From the NCBI RefSeq assembly GCF_028686475.1, contig NZ_JAQUCA010000001.1, forward strand, positions 1 to 64,000: a DNA stretch of 64,000 nucleotides, given 5' to 3'. Below, piece by piece: positions 26,523 to 35,944 of this stretch. A model generated the notes under the pieces. That model made no database searches. It saw nothing but the letters and a program-made list of their open reading frames with translations, and was not told the origin of the DNA. A program made the position numbers and the translations under genes. Source of the DNA: Giesbergeria sp. Lineage in GTDB: Bacteria; Pseudomonadota; Gammaproteobacteria; Burkholderiales; Burkholderiaceae_C. The stretch's first letter is position 1. The number at the start of each line of letters is the position of its first letter.

Positions 26523-27500
26523 TCAGTAGCGCGTTTGCCCCAATTCGGCAAACAAATCGCCATAAATGCGGTAGCGGTTGGCGCTGATGTGGCCCGCTTG
26601 CCAAGCGGCCAGCACGCCACAGCCGGGTTCGTGCAGGTGCGTGCAGTTGTAAAACTTGCAGTTGCTGGCGTGGGTGGCGATGTCGGGCATACAGGCGGCC
26701 AGTTGCATTGGGGCAATATGCTGCAAGCCAAATTCTTGAAAACCGGGCGAGTCAATCAAGGCGGTGCGGCGCTGCCCATCCACCCAATACAGCGCAGTGC
26801 TGGTGGTGGTGTGCTTGCCCGAATTGAGTGCCTGCGAGATTTCATTGGTCAGCACCGTAGCGCCGGGCACCAGCAGGTTGATGAGCGTGCTTTTGCCCGC
26901 GCCCGATGGCCCCAACACCAGCGTGGTTTTACCTTCTAAATAGGGCAATAACTCGGCGCGCTGGGCTGCTGGGTCGGCATTGAGGGATAGGCCCAGCACT
27001 TGGTAGTGTGGCTGGCCTTCTTTGCCGGGGATGCGGCAGTAGGGTTGCAGGCGCTCCCAGGCGGCAGCAAACGGCACGGCCAAATCGCGCTTGTTCAGGG
27101 CAATGAGGGGCCGGATATGCGCGGCTTCCGCCGCTACCAAAGCGCGTACCAATTGGCTTTCGGAAAACACCGGCTCGGCGGCCATCAAAATCAGCACCTG
27201 GTCTAAATTGGCGGCAAACGATTTGGTGCGGATTTCGTCTTGGCGGTAAAACAGGTTGCGCCGCTCTTGCACCTTCTCTATCGTGCCCTCTTCGCCTTGG
27301 CCGGGCGGGGCAGCTTGCCACAGCACCGCATCACCCACCACGGCTTGGCTTTTTTTGCCGCGTGGGTGACAAATTCGGCGCTGGCCGTCGGGGGTTTCTA
27401 CCACGCAATGGCGACCATAACTGGCCACCACCAGCCCTTGTTGCAGCGCATCGGCGGCACTGGCCGCAGCGGCTTTTTTGGCTTTAGAAAAATGGCTCAT
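26523..27500 (-). CDS. rsgA: Ribosome small-subunit-dependent GTPase A
   Basis: RsgA is a circularly permuted GTPase that checks late 30S assembly. An OB fold (GLVVASYGRHCVVE) comes first. The G motifs run in permuted order: NKRDL (G4), then GPSGAGKSTLINLL (G1), T-rich switch HTTTSTALY and DSPGFQEFG (G3). The C-terminal zinc domain has C-x4-C-x(n)-H/C (SNCKFYNCTHLHEPGCGV). The 325-residue length is typical. It is coupled to the M48 gene upstream by a 4-bp ATGA overlap. Confidence 0.96.
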   Translation of the reverse strand: MSHFSKAKKAAAASAADALQQGLVVASYGRHCVVETPDGQRRICHPRGKKSQAVVGDAVLWQAAPPGQGEEGTIEKVQERRNLFYRQDEIRTKSFAANLDQVLILMAAEPVFSESQLVRALVAAEAAHIRPLIALNKRDLAVPFAAAWERLQPYCRIPGKEGQPHYQVLGLSLNADPAAQRAELLPYLEGKTTLVLGPSGAGKSTLINLLVPGATVLTNEISQALNSGKHTTTSTALYWVDGQRRTALIDSPGFQEFGLQHIAPMQLAACMPDIATHASNCKFYNCTHLHEPGCGVLAAWQAGHISANRYRIYGDLFAELGQTRY

Positions 27501-28816
27501 GCGGCGGCGGCTACCGAAGGCATCCGCGCCAGCCGTTCACTGGCCGGGGGATGGGAATAATAAAAGCGCACATAGAGTGGGTCCGGCGTGAGTGTGGAGG
27601 CGTTGTCTTTGTAGAGTTTGAGCAAAGCGCTGGCCAAATCAGCACCGTGGGCTTGCTGCATGGCGTAGGCATCGGCTTGGAACTCATCGCGGCGCGAAAT
27701 CTGCGCCAGCAAAGGGCTTAAAAAGACCGTAAACACCGGAACCACCAACAAAAACAGCAACAAGGCCAAAGCATCATTGGGCGCGTTGGAGGCACTGGGC
27801 ACCAGCAAGGCCAAACTAGGCTGTACGCCCAAGCCGGTATAAAACCAAGCCTGCGTCGCCAGCCAACCCAGCAGGGCCAAGCCCAGCAAGCTCAAACCAA
27901 ACAGCAACACCATGCGCTTGGCAATATGGCGGTGGTGAAAATGCCCCAGCTCATGGGCCAGCACGGCTTCGACCTCGCCGGGGGTGAGTTGCTTGAGCAG
28001 GGTATCGTAAAACACCACGCGCTTGGCGGCACCAAAGCCGGTAAAGTAGGCATTGGCGTGGGCGCTGCGTCGGCTGCCATCCATCACAAACAGCCCTTGC
28101 GCTTGGAAGCCACAACGCTCCATCAGCGCCGTAACGCGGGCTTTGAGTGCCTCATCGGCCAGCGGCTGAAATTTATTGAACAGAGGGGCAATCCACATCG
28201 GATAGGCCACCATCAGCAACAGGTTAAAGCCCATCCACAAGCCCCACACCCACAGCCACCACCAAGCACCCGCCGCGCCCATCAGCCACAGCACTGCCGC
28301 TGCCAAGGGCAAACCCAACACCACCCCCACCAGCGCAGATTTGAGCGCATCGGCCAGCCATAAGCGCCACGTCATTTGGTTAAAGCCAAAGCGCTGCTCA
28401 ATCACAAAGGTTTGGTACAAGGTGAGCGGCAATTCAATCAGGCTACCCAGCAAGACAAAACTGGCCAGCAGGGCCAATTGCTGCACCATGCCACCGCCGA
28501 GCCACTCTAGCAAGGCTTGATTGAGCGCATTGAGGCCCCCGAGCAGCGTCCAGCCCAACAATACGGCTGCCCCCAACACCATCTCTATCAGCCCGAGTTG
28601 GGCTTTGGCCAAGGTATAGCGCGCAGCTTTTTGGTGCGCTGCCAAGGTGATATGGCCCACAAAAGCGGGCGGCACTTCGTGGCGATGGTGAAACACATGG
28701 CGAATCTGGCGCGAGGCCAGCCAAAACTTGAGCAACAGGCCCAACACCAGCACAGCGGCAAAGGCCATGCTCAAAGCCATAGCAGGCGTGAAAAAAGCAG
28801 AAGGAGCAGCAGGCAT
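27497..28816 (-). CDS. M48 family membrane metallopeptidase (Ste24-like)
   Basis: A 439-residue integral-membrane protease of the CAAX prenyl protease 1/Ste24 type. Several hydrophobic helices precede the zinc motif [10 protein letters not shown], and the third ligand lies in [13 protein letters not shown] central [15 protein letters not shown] segment is conserved in the family. In bacteria without prenylated CAAX proteins these enzymes act in membrane-protein quality control. The ATG is used in preference to a TTG three codons upstream. rsgA starts within its last codons. Confidence 0.93.
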   Translation of the reverse strand: MPAAPSAFFTPAMALSMAFAAVLVLGLLLKFWLASRQIRHVFHHRHEVPPAFVGHITLAAHQKAARYTLAKAQLGLIEMVLGAAVLLGWTLLGGLNALNQALLEWLGGGMVQQLALLASFVLLGSLIELPLTLYQTFVIEQRFGFNQMTWRLWLADALKSALVGVVLGLPLAAAVLWLMGAAGAWWWLWVWGLWMGFNLLLMVAYPMWIAPLFNKFQPLADEALKARVTALMERCGFQAQGLFVMDGSRRSAHANAYFTGFGAAKRVVFYDTLLKQLTPGEVEAVLAHELGHFHHRHIAKRMVLLFGLSLLGLALLGWLATQAWFYTGLGVQPSLALLVPSASNAPNDALALLLFLLVVPVFTVFLSPLLAQISRRDEFQADAYAMQQAHGADLASALLKLYKDNASTLTPDPLYVRFYYSHPPASERLARMPSVAAAA

Positions 28817-28854
28817 GGGGCGCAAGTGTAGGGCATGGGGGACAATCGCGCCCC

Positions 28855-29433
28855 ATGTCAGAAACTCCGCACCTTCCCCCTCCCACCTTGGCCAAATCCG
28901 ACCAAAATTTGGTCTGGCTAGACTGCGAAATGACCGGCCTGAACCCGCAGGTCGAGCGCATCATTGAGATTGCCGTGGTCATTACCGATGCCCAATTGAC
29001 CGTGCGCGTCGAAGGCCCGGTGCTGGTGATTCACCAATCTGATGAATTGCTGGGCAAGATGGATGCTTGGAACCGAGGCACGCATGGCCGCAGCGGCCTG
29101 ACCGAGAAAGTCAAAGCCTCCACCACCACCGAAGCCCAAGCCGAAGAGGTGCTGCTGCACTTCTTGAAAAAGTATGTGCCCAAAGGCAAAGTGCCGCTGT
29201 GCGGCAACAGCATCGGCCAAGACCGGCGCTTTATGGCCCTGTATATGCCCCAGTTAGAAGCGTATTTCCATTACCGCAATGTGGATGTCAGCACCTTCAA
29301 GGAGTTGGCCAAGCGCTGGAAGCCCGCCGCTTACAGCAGTTTTAAGAAGGCGCAAAAACACACCGCACTGGCCGATGTGCATGAATCTATCGACGAATTA
29401 TTTCACTACCGACGACATTTTTTGGCGTTGTAA
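28855..29433 (+). CDS. orn: Oligoribonuclease
   Basis: Orn finishes RNA decay and removes pGpG from cyclic-di-GMP turnover by hydrolysing dinucleotides. The 192-residue DEDDh exonuclease has [11 protein letters not shown] (Exo I, Asp/Glu), [17 protein letters not shown] (Exo II) and [14 protein letters not shown] (Exo III, with His and Asp). A 14-residue N-terminal extension is unremarkable. It is divergent from the M48 gene and is the last core gene before the type I restriction island. Confidence 0.97.
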   Translation: MSETPHLPPPTLAKSDQNLVWLDCEMTGLNPQVERIIEIAVVITDAQLTVRVEGPVLVIHQSDELLGKMDAWNRGTHGRSGLTEKVKASTTTEAQAEEVLLHFLKKYVPKGKVPLCGNSIGQDRRFMALYMPQLEAYFHYRNVDVSTFKELAKRWKPAAYSSFKKAQKHTALADVHESIDELFHYRRHFLAL

Positions 29434-29438
29434 TCTCT

Positions 29439-29452
29439 CTTGGTCGGGGTGA
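29439..29452 (+). repeat. Distal att-like repeat of the tRNA-Pro 3' end
   Basis: CTTGGTCGGGGTGA is an exact direct copy of 37642-37655, the last 12 nt of the tRNA-Pro gene (CCA included) plus two flanking bases. Flanking bases differ on both sides. Confidence 0.7.
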
Positions 29453-29549
29453 CATCCTCTCCGGGCTGAACCCCTTGTCTTTACCCACATCTTTGCAATC
29501 ACTTGATTTGTATTCGCTTTTTCAGTGAAAAAAGTGCCTTCGCGAGGCT

Positions 29550-32500
29550 TTACATCCAGCTTTCGCCCAGAGTTTCGACCTGTTGCAGCACCAACTCCAC
29601 CGCTTGCTCGGATTGGTCAGGCGGGTATTTGTACTTGCGTAGCACCCGTTTGACCATCAAGCGCAAGGTAGCCCGGACGCTTTCGCGCTGTGCCCAGTCC
29701 ACACTGATGTTCTTTTTGAGGTTCTCGGTCAGTTCGCTGGCAATCTTCTTTAAGGTTTCATCGGTCAGTTGCAGCACCGCAGACTCGTTGTTGGCCAGCG
29801 CGTCGTAGAACTTGACCTCGTCGTCTGACAAGCCTAGTTGCTCACCCCGGCTGGCGGCCTGCTGGAACTTTTTGGCCATCGCCACCAGCTCTTCCATCAC
29901 CTGTGCGGTTTCAATGCTACGGTTTTGGTAACGGCTGATAACGTTGCTCAGCAGGTCAGAGAATTTGCGCTGTTGCACCACGTTGGTGGCAAACTTGGAC
30001 TTGATTTCACCCTCTAGCAGGCGCTCTAGCAGCTCTACAGCGAGATTTTTTTCTGGTAGCTGCTGTACCTGCTGCAAAAATCCCTCATCCAATAGCCCGA
30101 TATTGGGCTTTTCTAGGCCCACGGCATCAAAGATGTCCACCACCGAGTCGCTCACCACGGCTTGGTTGATGATTTGCCGGATGGCCAAGTCACGCTGTTC
30201 GTCGGTTTTCTTTTGTTGGCTCAGGTCGCGTTTGGTCAGTATGACCTTCACGGCTTGCAAAAAGGCCACCTCATCGCGCACCGCTTTGGCTTCATCCAGG
30301 GTGCAGCACAGGCTAAAGGCGCGGCTCATGGCCAGCGCAACATCGCCAAAGCGTTTTTTGCCATCGCGCACCGAGGTATCGCTCTTGCCCTTAGGGTTCG
30401 ATTGCAAGCCCAAAATATGGTTAGCAGCACCGGCCAAGATTTTATGGCCCCCGGTTTGGAAGCTGCTGTAATCAAAACCGTGCAGCAGGGCGCGCAGGAT
30501 GTCGAGCTTTTCCAGTAGCACCGATAGGGCTTCATGGGCATCGACTGTCGGGCGGCCACGGCCTTTGCTGGCGGTGTATTCGCGCATCGCGGCTTTAAGC
30601 TCGTTGCCGATGCCGATGTAATCCACCACCAAACCACCCTGCTTGTCCTTAAACACCCGATTCACGCGTGCGATGGCCTGCATCAGGTTGTGGCCCTTCA
30701 TCGGCTTATCGACGTACATGGTATGCACGCACGGGGCATCAAAGCCGGTGAGCCACATATCGCGCACAATCACCAGTTGCAGCGGGTCTGCGGGGTCTTT
30801 GAAGCGTTTTTCCAGCCGTTTCTTGGTTTGGCTGGGGTAAATGTGCGGGCGCAACAGGGCTTTGTCGCTTGCACTGCCGGTCATGATGATTTTGATGCGG
30901 CCTTGCTCTGGGTCATCGCTGTGCCAATCGGGGCGCAGTTGCACGATTTCGTTGTATAGGTGCACGCAAATATCGCGGCTCATGCCCACCACCATCGCTT
31001 TACCATCTTGGCTGGCATTGCGCTGCTCAAAGTGGGCTACCAGGTCGGCAGCAACGCTGGCAATGCGTGGTTCAGTACCCACCACCTTCTCTAAGGCGGC
31101 CCAACGGCTTTTGAGCTGCGCTTGGATGGCTTCTTCTTCATCCTCGGCCAGTTCGTCCACTTCTTCATCCAATTCGGACAGGTCGGCTTCCTTGAGTTTG
31201 AGCTTGGCCAAGCGGCTTTCGTAGTAGATAGCCACCGTAGCGCCGTCTTCCTTCGCCTGCTGCATGTCATAGACATGGATGTAATCGCCAAACACGGCCC
31301 GGGTATCGCGGTCGGTGCTAGAGACCGGCGTGCCAGTAAAGGCGACAAAAGTAGCGTGCGGCAAAGCATCGCGCAGGTGCTGGGCGTAGCCTGCTTGGTA
31401 GCGGGTGCTGTAGGCGGGCGGGGCAAATTCGGCGCTGGCAGCAGGGTGGATGTAGTCACCATCGCTGGCGGTGACCGCCCCCGTGCTGGCCGTGGCCAGC
31501 TTGCGCGTTTTGAGCTTAGCCTGAAAGCCATATTGGGTGCGGTGGGCCTCATCGGCAATGACAACGATATTGCGCCGCTCCGACAGCACCGGGAAGCTGT
31601 CTTCATCCTCCCCCGGCATAAATTTTTGGATGGTGGCAAAGATGATGCCGCCCGAGGGCCGGTTGCCCAGCAGTTGGCGCAGCTCCTGCCGCGTATGGGC
31701 TTGCACCGGGGTTTGGCGCAACAGGTCTTGCGCCAGGCTAAATACACCAAACAGTTGGCCATCGAGGTCGTTACGGTCGGTAATCACCACAATGGTCGGG
31801 TTCTGCATCGCTGGCTCTTGCATCACACGGGCAGCAAAACAGGTCATGGTGATGCTTTTGCCGCTACCTTGCGTGTGCCAAACGACCCCACCCTTACCCT
31901 GCGTCTGGGCTGGGGTGTCGGTGCGCGATGCCGCCACCACCTGCTCAATAGCGGCCCGCACGGCGTGGTACTGGTGGTAACCAGCGACCTTTTTGACTAG
32001 CTGGCCATCTTCCTCGAACAGCACAAAATAGCGCAGGTAGTCCAGCAGGTACGCTGGGGCCAGTGCGCCACGCACCACAGTTTCCAGCTCGTTGAACTGG
32101 CCCAGCGGGTCAAGGTTCACCCCGTCGATGGTGCGCCACTGCAAAAAGCGTTCGGCATTGGCCGACAGAGAGCCCATGCGCGCCTCGGTGCCGTCGGAAA
32201 TCACCAACACCTCGTTGTACTGGAACAGGTCAGGGATTTGTTCCTTATAGGTCTGGATTTGGTCGTAAGCCTTCCAGATATCGGCGGCCTCATCGGCAGG
32301 GTTCTTCAGCTCCATCAGCACCAGCGGTAGGCCATTGATGAACAGGATGATGTCCGGGCGGCGGGTGTGGTGTGCGCCCTTGATGCTGAATTGATTGACG
32401 GCCCAGAACTCATTGCGCGCAGCATCCATCCAATCCACCAAGCGCACAAAGTCGCCAATGGTGTGGTCGTCCTTTTGGTACTGCACCGGCACGCCAGCCA

Positions 32501-32771
32501 CGAGCAGCTTATGAAAAGCACGGTTGGCCGAGAGCAGGGCTGGAATGGCTAAATCCAGCACCCTTTGCAGTGCATCTTCGCGCGTTGGTGCCGGAATGCC
32601 GGGATTGAGCCGAGCGATGGCCTGGCGCAGGCGGCCTGCCAGCACCACCTCACGGTAGTTGGCACGTTGCGGGTTGGGGCCATCGTGGGCGATGTCGTAG
32701 CCGCTATGCACTGTGTAACCCAACTCGGACAGCCAGGCTAAGGTTTCTTGTTCGAGTTGGTCTTCGGTCAC
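29550..32771 (-). CDS. hsdR: Type I restriction endonuclease subunit R
   Basis: HsdR translocates DNA with ATP and cuts at random distant sites when the HsdMS complex meets unmodified DNA. The 1,073-residue chain has the PD-(D/E)XK nuclease in [24 protein letters not shown], Walker A in [13 protein letters not shown], the DEAD-like box DEAHRTQYG, and C-terminal helicase and HsdM-binding regions. The start is GTG with AAGAAAGG upstream. It is the last gene of the island operon, 91 bases after the LprI-like gene. No frameshifts seen. Confidence 0.95.
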   Translation of the reverse strand: MTEDQLEQETLAWLSELGYTVHSGYDIAHDGPNPQRANYREVVLAGRLRQAIARLNPGIPAPTREDALQRVLDLAIPALLSANRAFHKLLVAGVPVQYQKDDHTIGDFVRLVDWMDAARNEFWAVNQFSIKGAHHTRRPDIILFINGLPLVLMELKNPADEAADIWKAYDQIQTYKEQIPDLFQYNEVLVISDGTEARMGSLSANAERFLQWRTIDGVNLDPLGQFNELETVVRGALAPAYLLDYLRYFVLFEEDGQLVKKVAGYHQYHAVRAAIEQVVAASRTDTPAQTQGKGGVVWHTQGSGKSITMTCFAARVMQEPAMQNPTIVVITDRNDLDGQLFGVFSLAQDLLRQTPVQAHTRQELRQLLGNRPSGGIIFATIQKFMPGEDEDSFPVLSERRNIVVIADEAHRTQYGFQAKLKTRKLATASTGAVTASDGDYIHPAASAEFAPPAYSTRYQAGYAQHLRDALPHATFVAFTGTPVSSTDRDTRAVFGDYIHVYDMQQAKEDGATVAIYYESRLAKLKLKEADLSELDEEVDELAEDEEEAIQAQLKSRWAALEKVVGTEPRIASVAADLVAHFEQRNASQDGKAMVVGMSRDICVHLYNEIVQLRPDWHSDDPEQGRIKIIMTGSASDKALLRPHIYPSQTKKRLEKRFKDPADPLQLVIVRDMWLTGFDAPCVHTMYVDKPMKGHNLMQAIARVNRVFKDKQGGLVVDYIGIGNELKAAMREYTASKGRGRPTVDAHEALSVLLEKLDILRALLHGFDYSSFQTGGHKILAGAANHILGLQSNPKGKSDTSVRDGKKRFGDVALAMSRAFSLCCTLDEAKAVRDEVAFLQAVKVILTKRDLSQQKKTDEQRDLAIRQIINQAVVSDSVVDIFDAVGLEKPNIGLLDEGFLQQVQQLPEKNLAVELLERLLEGEIKSKFATNVVQQRKFSDLLSNVISRYQNRSIETAQVMEELVAMAKKFQQAASRGEQLGLSDDEVKFYDALANNESAVLQLTDETLKKIASELTENLKKNISVDWAQRESVRATLRLMVKRVLRKYKYPPDQSEQAVELVLQQVETLGESWM

Positions 32772-32862
32772 AGCGCAGCCTTTCTTAGGTTGATGCTATC
32801 CAAATTAAAGCCTTCTTTCATATGTTTGTTGGTTATGAAAGCATCGTTGCACACAACCCAAG

Positions 32863-33264
32863 CTACGAGGCTTGGGCGATGAAGTTTTCCAGCTCTTTGG
32901 CGCGGTCGGCTGTCATGGTCATCAGGCAGCTATTGGCGTTGACGCGGGCGATGCTGCCCCCATAGGGGTCGTGGTAAAAATTGCAGTTCAAGTCGCGAAA
33001 CTTTATCCAAGCCCGTTGGGCCTCTTGCAGTTGCTTTTTGCGCTCAGGGGTCAGGTTGGTCATCAGGGACTTGTAGGCCTTGTTCAAGCGGACATCCTGA
33101 CGTTCGATTTCTGCGCCGATGCAATCAATCATGTCCATCGTGACACCACCCGACTTGTCCATGCAAGCGTCGAACTTTTTGGACAGATGGCTGTCTTGGG
33201 CACTGGCCACCAAAGGCATGGCGGCGGCAAAAGCCAGGGCGATTTGGAGGAGCGGGAGTTTCAT
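32863..33264 (-). CDS. Secreted LprI/DUF1311-type protein inside the restriction operon
   Basis: A 133-residue exported protein: signal peptide MKLPLLQIALAFAAAMPLVA, cleavage near ASA-QD. The body carries CMDKSGGVTMDMIDCIGAEI, LNKAYKSLM, LQEAQRAWIKFRDLNC and SCLMTMTADRAKELENF, the pattern of the lysozyme-inhibitor LprI/DUF1311 family. Four cysteines would pair in the periplasm. Its ATG overlaps the HsdS stop by 4 bp (ATGA), so it is translated with the specificity gene. Why a periplasmic protein sits between hsdS and hsdR is unclear. Confidence 0.82.
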   Translation of the reverse strand: MKLPLLQIALAFAAAMPLVASAQDSHLSKKFDACMDKSGGVTMDMIDCIGAEIERQDVRLNKAYKSLMTNLTPERKKQLQEAQRAWIKFRDLNCNFYHDPYGGSIARVNANSCLMTMTADRAKELENFIAQAS

Positions 33265-34898
33265 GGGTGTGCTTCTTCAAGGCTAGATGGGACTTCAGGC
33301 AGGCGCAAAGTGCCGGAAATTAGGCGCGGGAGCAAGGTGTCGCGGAGGGTGGAGAGGTTTTGGGCCTGCTTCTCATTTTCAATAAGCCGCTCAAACAATG
33401 CCTCAGCCACATCCATAAACGCCTGTACCACGTCTGGTGACGGCACCAATGCCGGAATAGGCCGAAACGCCTTTTTGCTAATCTCCATAAAGGTCGAACC
33501 ATTGGCCCGGCCTTTAATGCTTTCCATGTTTTCACGACACCAAAACAGCAGGTACAGCGGAGGCAATAAGCCACCGGGAGGCATAGCGATGTAGCCTTGG
33601 TTGATAGCCAGCGGCACTTGGGCCAGTGCTAAATAGCCAATCGGGGCGCGAGAAGACAACAACAATGTTCCAATGGGCAACAATCCAGAACCAATTTTTG
33701 CCAAGCCTTTATCGCTGAGTTTGCGTTCAGTGCCTAACAGTACCGGTGCGGCAATGCCAGAAAGGTCTTTTGGCGTTGTCCAGCAGTGAATGGCTGGCTC
33801 CCAATAGGCAGCAGTTTTGGTGTCTGGTGTTGCACCACCTACAGCGTCAACTGCATCACCAATGGGCATCACCCGCCACCCCTTCGGCACCAGCCCCAAC
33901 TCCGTTTCCTCGAAGCTATCGGGGAACAGCGCCGCCGTGGCCTCGTCCATGCCTTCGGTGACTCGGCCTTCCATTTTGGCGCGCACGGGGTCGAAATCGA
34001 CAAACCATGACTTAAACAATGCTTGGGCGATGGCTTCCAGTGTGGCGTTGGTTTCGCGTAGGAGGGTGATTCGGTCGTCGAGTATTCGTGCAATTTTACC
34101 GATTGCAAGTTGCTCAGACTCAGTAAGCTGAGGAATTTTGACGGAGCCTATACCTGCTGCGCTAATGTTTGCTTGAGCGCTCCCCGCAGAAGCCCCTTCA
34201 ATAAATTCATCAAATCCAGGCTGCGAAACCACTGCATAAATGAAATCGTCAAATTTCTTTCCATTCTGCGCTGTAATTCTTGCGACTCGCTGATTCAAGT
34301 AAGCAGGTTCAGTTTCTTTGAATCGACCGACTTTGCCAACAGTGGCCCCAGTCATCGCCATAAGAATATCACCATCCCGTAACCTGAAACGTTCTAATTC
34401 GGTTACCTTTTCCGGCGCAACCCTATCAACACTAACCAGTGACACAACAGGCGGTTGAATGTTTGCAATCTTGATAACTGCGATGCCTTCGTTTCCAAAA
34501 TCTGCACTCTTAAAAGCGTAACCTCCTTGGACATTTGCAATATCAGACAGTCTGTAGGTTTTAGAAATCATCCTCCCGCCCCCGCGTTTACCTTGAGCCC
34601 CCACCTGCACCACAACCTTATCCAGCTCAATAATCTTGCAAAATGATGCACTGGTAGTCGCCCAATCGACCAAATCTACCTTGTAGGGCAAATCGGATTC
34701 ATCCAAGGCTTCCTCCATCAAACCCAGCGTAGCAAAACCCAGTGGCATTTCACCCAGAATGCACAAATCCAAATCAGAATACTCCTTGGCCGTCCACTTA
34801 GCCCGCGAGCCAAAGGCCCAGACTTCGCGCTCTGGCACATACTTTTTTAAAATATCCTGAACGATTTTCAGGTGGTCTTCTCGCATATCAAGCAACAT
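33261..34898 (-). CDS. hsdS: MntA-like nucleotidyltransferase fused in frame to type I specificity subunit HsdS
   Basis: 545 residues. Residues 1-about 109 form a minimal nucleotidyltransferase with the GSX10DXD motif (GSRAKWTAKEYSDLDL), as in MntA antitoxins. From Met110 (MISKTYRLSD, codon at 34569-34571) follows a complete 436-residue HsdS. It has two target-recognition domains, each ending in a conserved helix region: LRETNATLEAIAQALFKSW and NEKQAQNLSTLRDTLLPRL. Between them is only the spacer VGAQGKRGGGR with no stop. The MLLDM start overlaps the HEPN gene by 11 bp; MREDH four codons on is an alternative. An internal start at Met110 with a close GGGAGG could also yield free HsdS. Confidence 0.9.
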   Translation of the reverse strand: MLLDMREDHLKIVQDILKKYVPEREVWAFGSRAKWTAKEYSDLDLCILGEMPLGFATLGLMEEALDESDLPYKVDLVDWATTSASFCKIIELDKVVVQVGAQGKRGGGRMISKTYRLSDIANVQGGYAFKSADFGNEGIAVIKIANIQPPVVSLVSVDRVAPEKVTELERFRLRDGDILMAMTGATVGKVGRFKETEPAYLNQRVARITAQNGKKFDDFIYAVVSQPGFDEFIEGASAGSAQANISAAGIGSVKIPQLTESEQLAIGKIARILDDRITLLRETNATLEAIAQALFKSWFVDFDPVRAKMEGRVTEGMDEATAALFPDSFEETELGLVPKGWRVMPIGDAVDAVGGATPDTKTAAYWEPAIHCWTTPKDLSGIAAPVLLGTERKLSDKGLAKIGSGLLPIGTLLLSSRAPIGYLALAQVPLAINQGYIAMPPGGLLPPLYLLFWCRENMESIKGRANGSTFMEISKKAFRPIPALVPSPDVVQAFMDVAEALFERLIENEKQAQNLSTLRDTLLPRLISGTLRLPEVPSSLEEAHP

Positions 34899-35298
34899 GG
34901 GCAGGCAGCCTTTGCAGAAGGTGGCGTACATGGGCCAAAAATTCAGGAATTTGCGCAAATACGTTGGCGGCGATTTCTGCATCGTAGGTGTGTGAAGTGC
35001 GGTCGCGTGCAGATAAAAAACCAAACCAGCTTTCGGCATCGGCAATCATGCCCAGCTTGGCCGCTTCGCGTATCCAGCCTCTTTTGGCGCTGGCCTCATC
35101 CATCGCATATTTTTCTTTCAATACCCGAATCACCATTTGCCGGGTCAAATCCATTGCCACCTCGAAGCGCTGAATCGCACCATCGCGGGCAATTAATACC
35201 AAGCGTGATGCCGATTCTTTGGCATAACTATAATCATTCAACCCATCTTCCACAGCGTTCACGGCAAGCTGCAAGGCTTCAAGACTAATGTCGGACAT
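34888..35298 (-). CDS. HEPN-domain toxin-like protein (HepT / HI0074 family)
   Basis: A 136-residue all-helical protein of the 'nucleotidyltransferase substrate-binding' HI0074 type. DGAIQRFEVAMDLTRQMV and WIREAAKLGMIADAESWF are family segments. RDRTSHTYD supplies the RX4HXY motif, where HepT RNases cut RNA and where MntA adds AMP to the tyrosine. Its gene overlaps the start of the MntA-HsdS fusion by 11 bp, the tight coupling of HepT-MntA (type VII) pairs. No strong ribosome site is visible. Function as an RNase toxin is inferred from the motif. Confidence 0.85.
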   Translation of the reverse strand: MSDISLEALQLAVNAVEDGLNDYSYAKESASRLVLIARDGAIQRFEVAMDLTRQMVIRVLKEKYAMDEASAKRGWIREAAKLGMIADAESWFGFLSARDRTSHTYDAEIAANVFAQIPEFLAHVRHLLQRLPAHVA

Positions 35299-35327
35299 GG
35301 TTACATTCTTTTATATAGGGTTTATGC

Positions 35328-35519
35328 TCAAAAGATGGCGAGGTGGTGGCCCCACGGGATGGACAGCATTTGCGCAACAGGCTGTTTCGCAATTGCCGCC
35401 TCACGCAAGGCGCTATTGACGACTACCGCCGCCTTGAGCTGCACTTGCCGAAAGCGGGTTTTGAGTTCGCCTAGCCAAGCGTGGTACTCGGGCTGGTGGG
35501 GTAAAAGGTTAGCACGCAT
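35328..35519 (-). pseudogene. Decayed DUF1016 (YhcG-type) nuclease gene
   Basis: 63 residues. The first 40 match the DUF1016 N-terminus (YHAWLGELKTRFRQVQLKAAVVVNSAL), but the next helix is missing. The frame jumps to KQPVAQMLSIPWGHHLAIF, a later motif of the same family, then stops. The C-terminal PDDEXK nuclease is absent. It is a wreck with an internal deletion and truncation, suggesting an earlier cargo gene of this island. Confidence 0.7.
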
Positions 35520-35522
35520 CGC

Positions 35523-35723
35523 CTAGCCTTCTCGGTCTTTGCACCAGTTTGGAGCCAGTGGAATTTCGTTCAGACGCACACCACACAGGGCAGTATCGCC
35601 TGAGGGTGCTTCGTCGATGAACGTCACCAACACTCGGCGCGGCAGCTGGAGCGCATCGCTTGGCAAGTCAAAAAATTGCAGTTGCCCATTGGGATGCAAA
35701 ACGGCTTCGTAGGTGTCCAGCAT
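35523..35723 (-). CDS. Small unknown protein of the type I restriction operon
   Basis: 66 residues, not recognised. It opens MLDTYEAVLHPNGQLQFFDL and continues RRVLVTFIDE, a beta-strand-rich start reminiscent of small antitoxin or SpoVT/DUF proteins, then a WCKD tail. The ATG follows the stop of the next small gene by 2 bp, so the two are a coupled pair. They lie between hsdM and the DUF1016 remnant, so they may be an antitoxin-like or accessory pair. Function unknown. Confidence 0.65.
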   Translation of the reverse strand: MLDTYEAVLHPNGQLQFFDLPSDALQLPRRVLVTFIDEAPSGDTALCGVRLNEIPLAPNWCKDREG

Positions 35724-35725
35724 GG

Positions 35726-35941
35726 TCAATGGCCTTCCAAGCATACAAAGGTGACGTACTCATTTTGCACGTCCAGCGCCAAAGTTTTGCCTGCCTGCAA
35801 GGCGGCCAGATGTTCGGCGGTGAGGGTAAACACTTCGCCGCCCCAGCGTTGGCCGAAGGGGGTTTCGTGGTCTTCTACGGCAAATGGTTCGTTCACGATG
35901 GCGATATTGGAGGGTGCGTCGAATGGGTTCAATCTAACCAC
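35726..35941 (-). CDS. Small acidic unknown protein after hsdM
   Basis: 71 residues, not recognised. It begins at a GTG three bases after the hsdM stop. The sequence is acidic, with NIAIVNEPFAVEDHETPFG, WGGEVFTLTAEHLAALQAGK and VQNEYVTFVCLEGH. The tight spacing implies translation with hsdM. A role in modification or immunity control is only a guess; nothing in the sequence names a function. Confidence 0.65.
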   Translation of the reverse strand: MVRLNPFDAPSNIAIVNEPFAVEDHETPFGQRWGGEVFTLTAEHLAALQAGKTLALDVQNEYVTFVCLEGH

Positions 35942-35944
35942 CTA

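Noticed and set aside
29451-29480. GACATCCTCTCCGGGCTGAA looks like IS200/IS605 element ends
   Set aside because: No matching second end or tnpB lies beside it, and neither TnpB copy in the window has this end sequence. The adjacent tRNA-derived repeat explains the boundary better.
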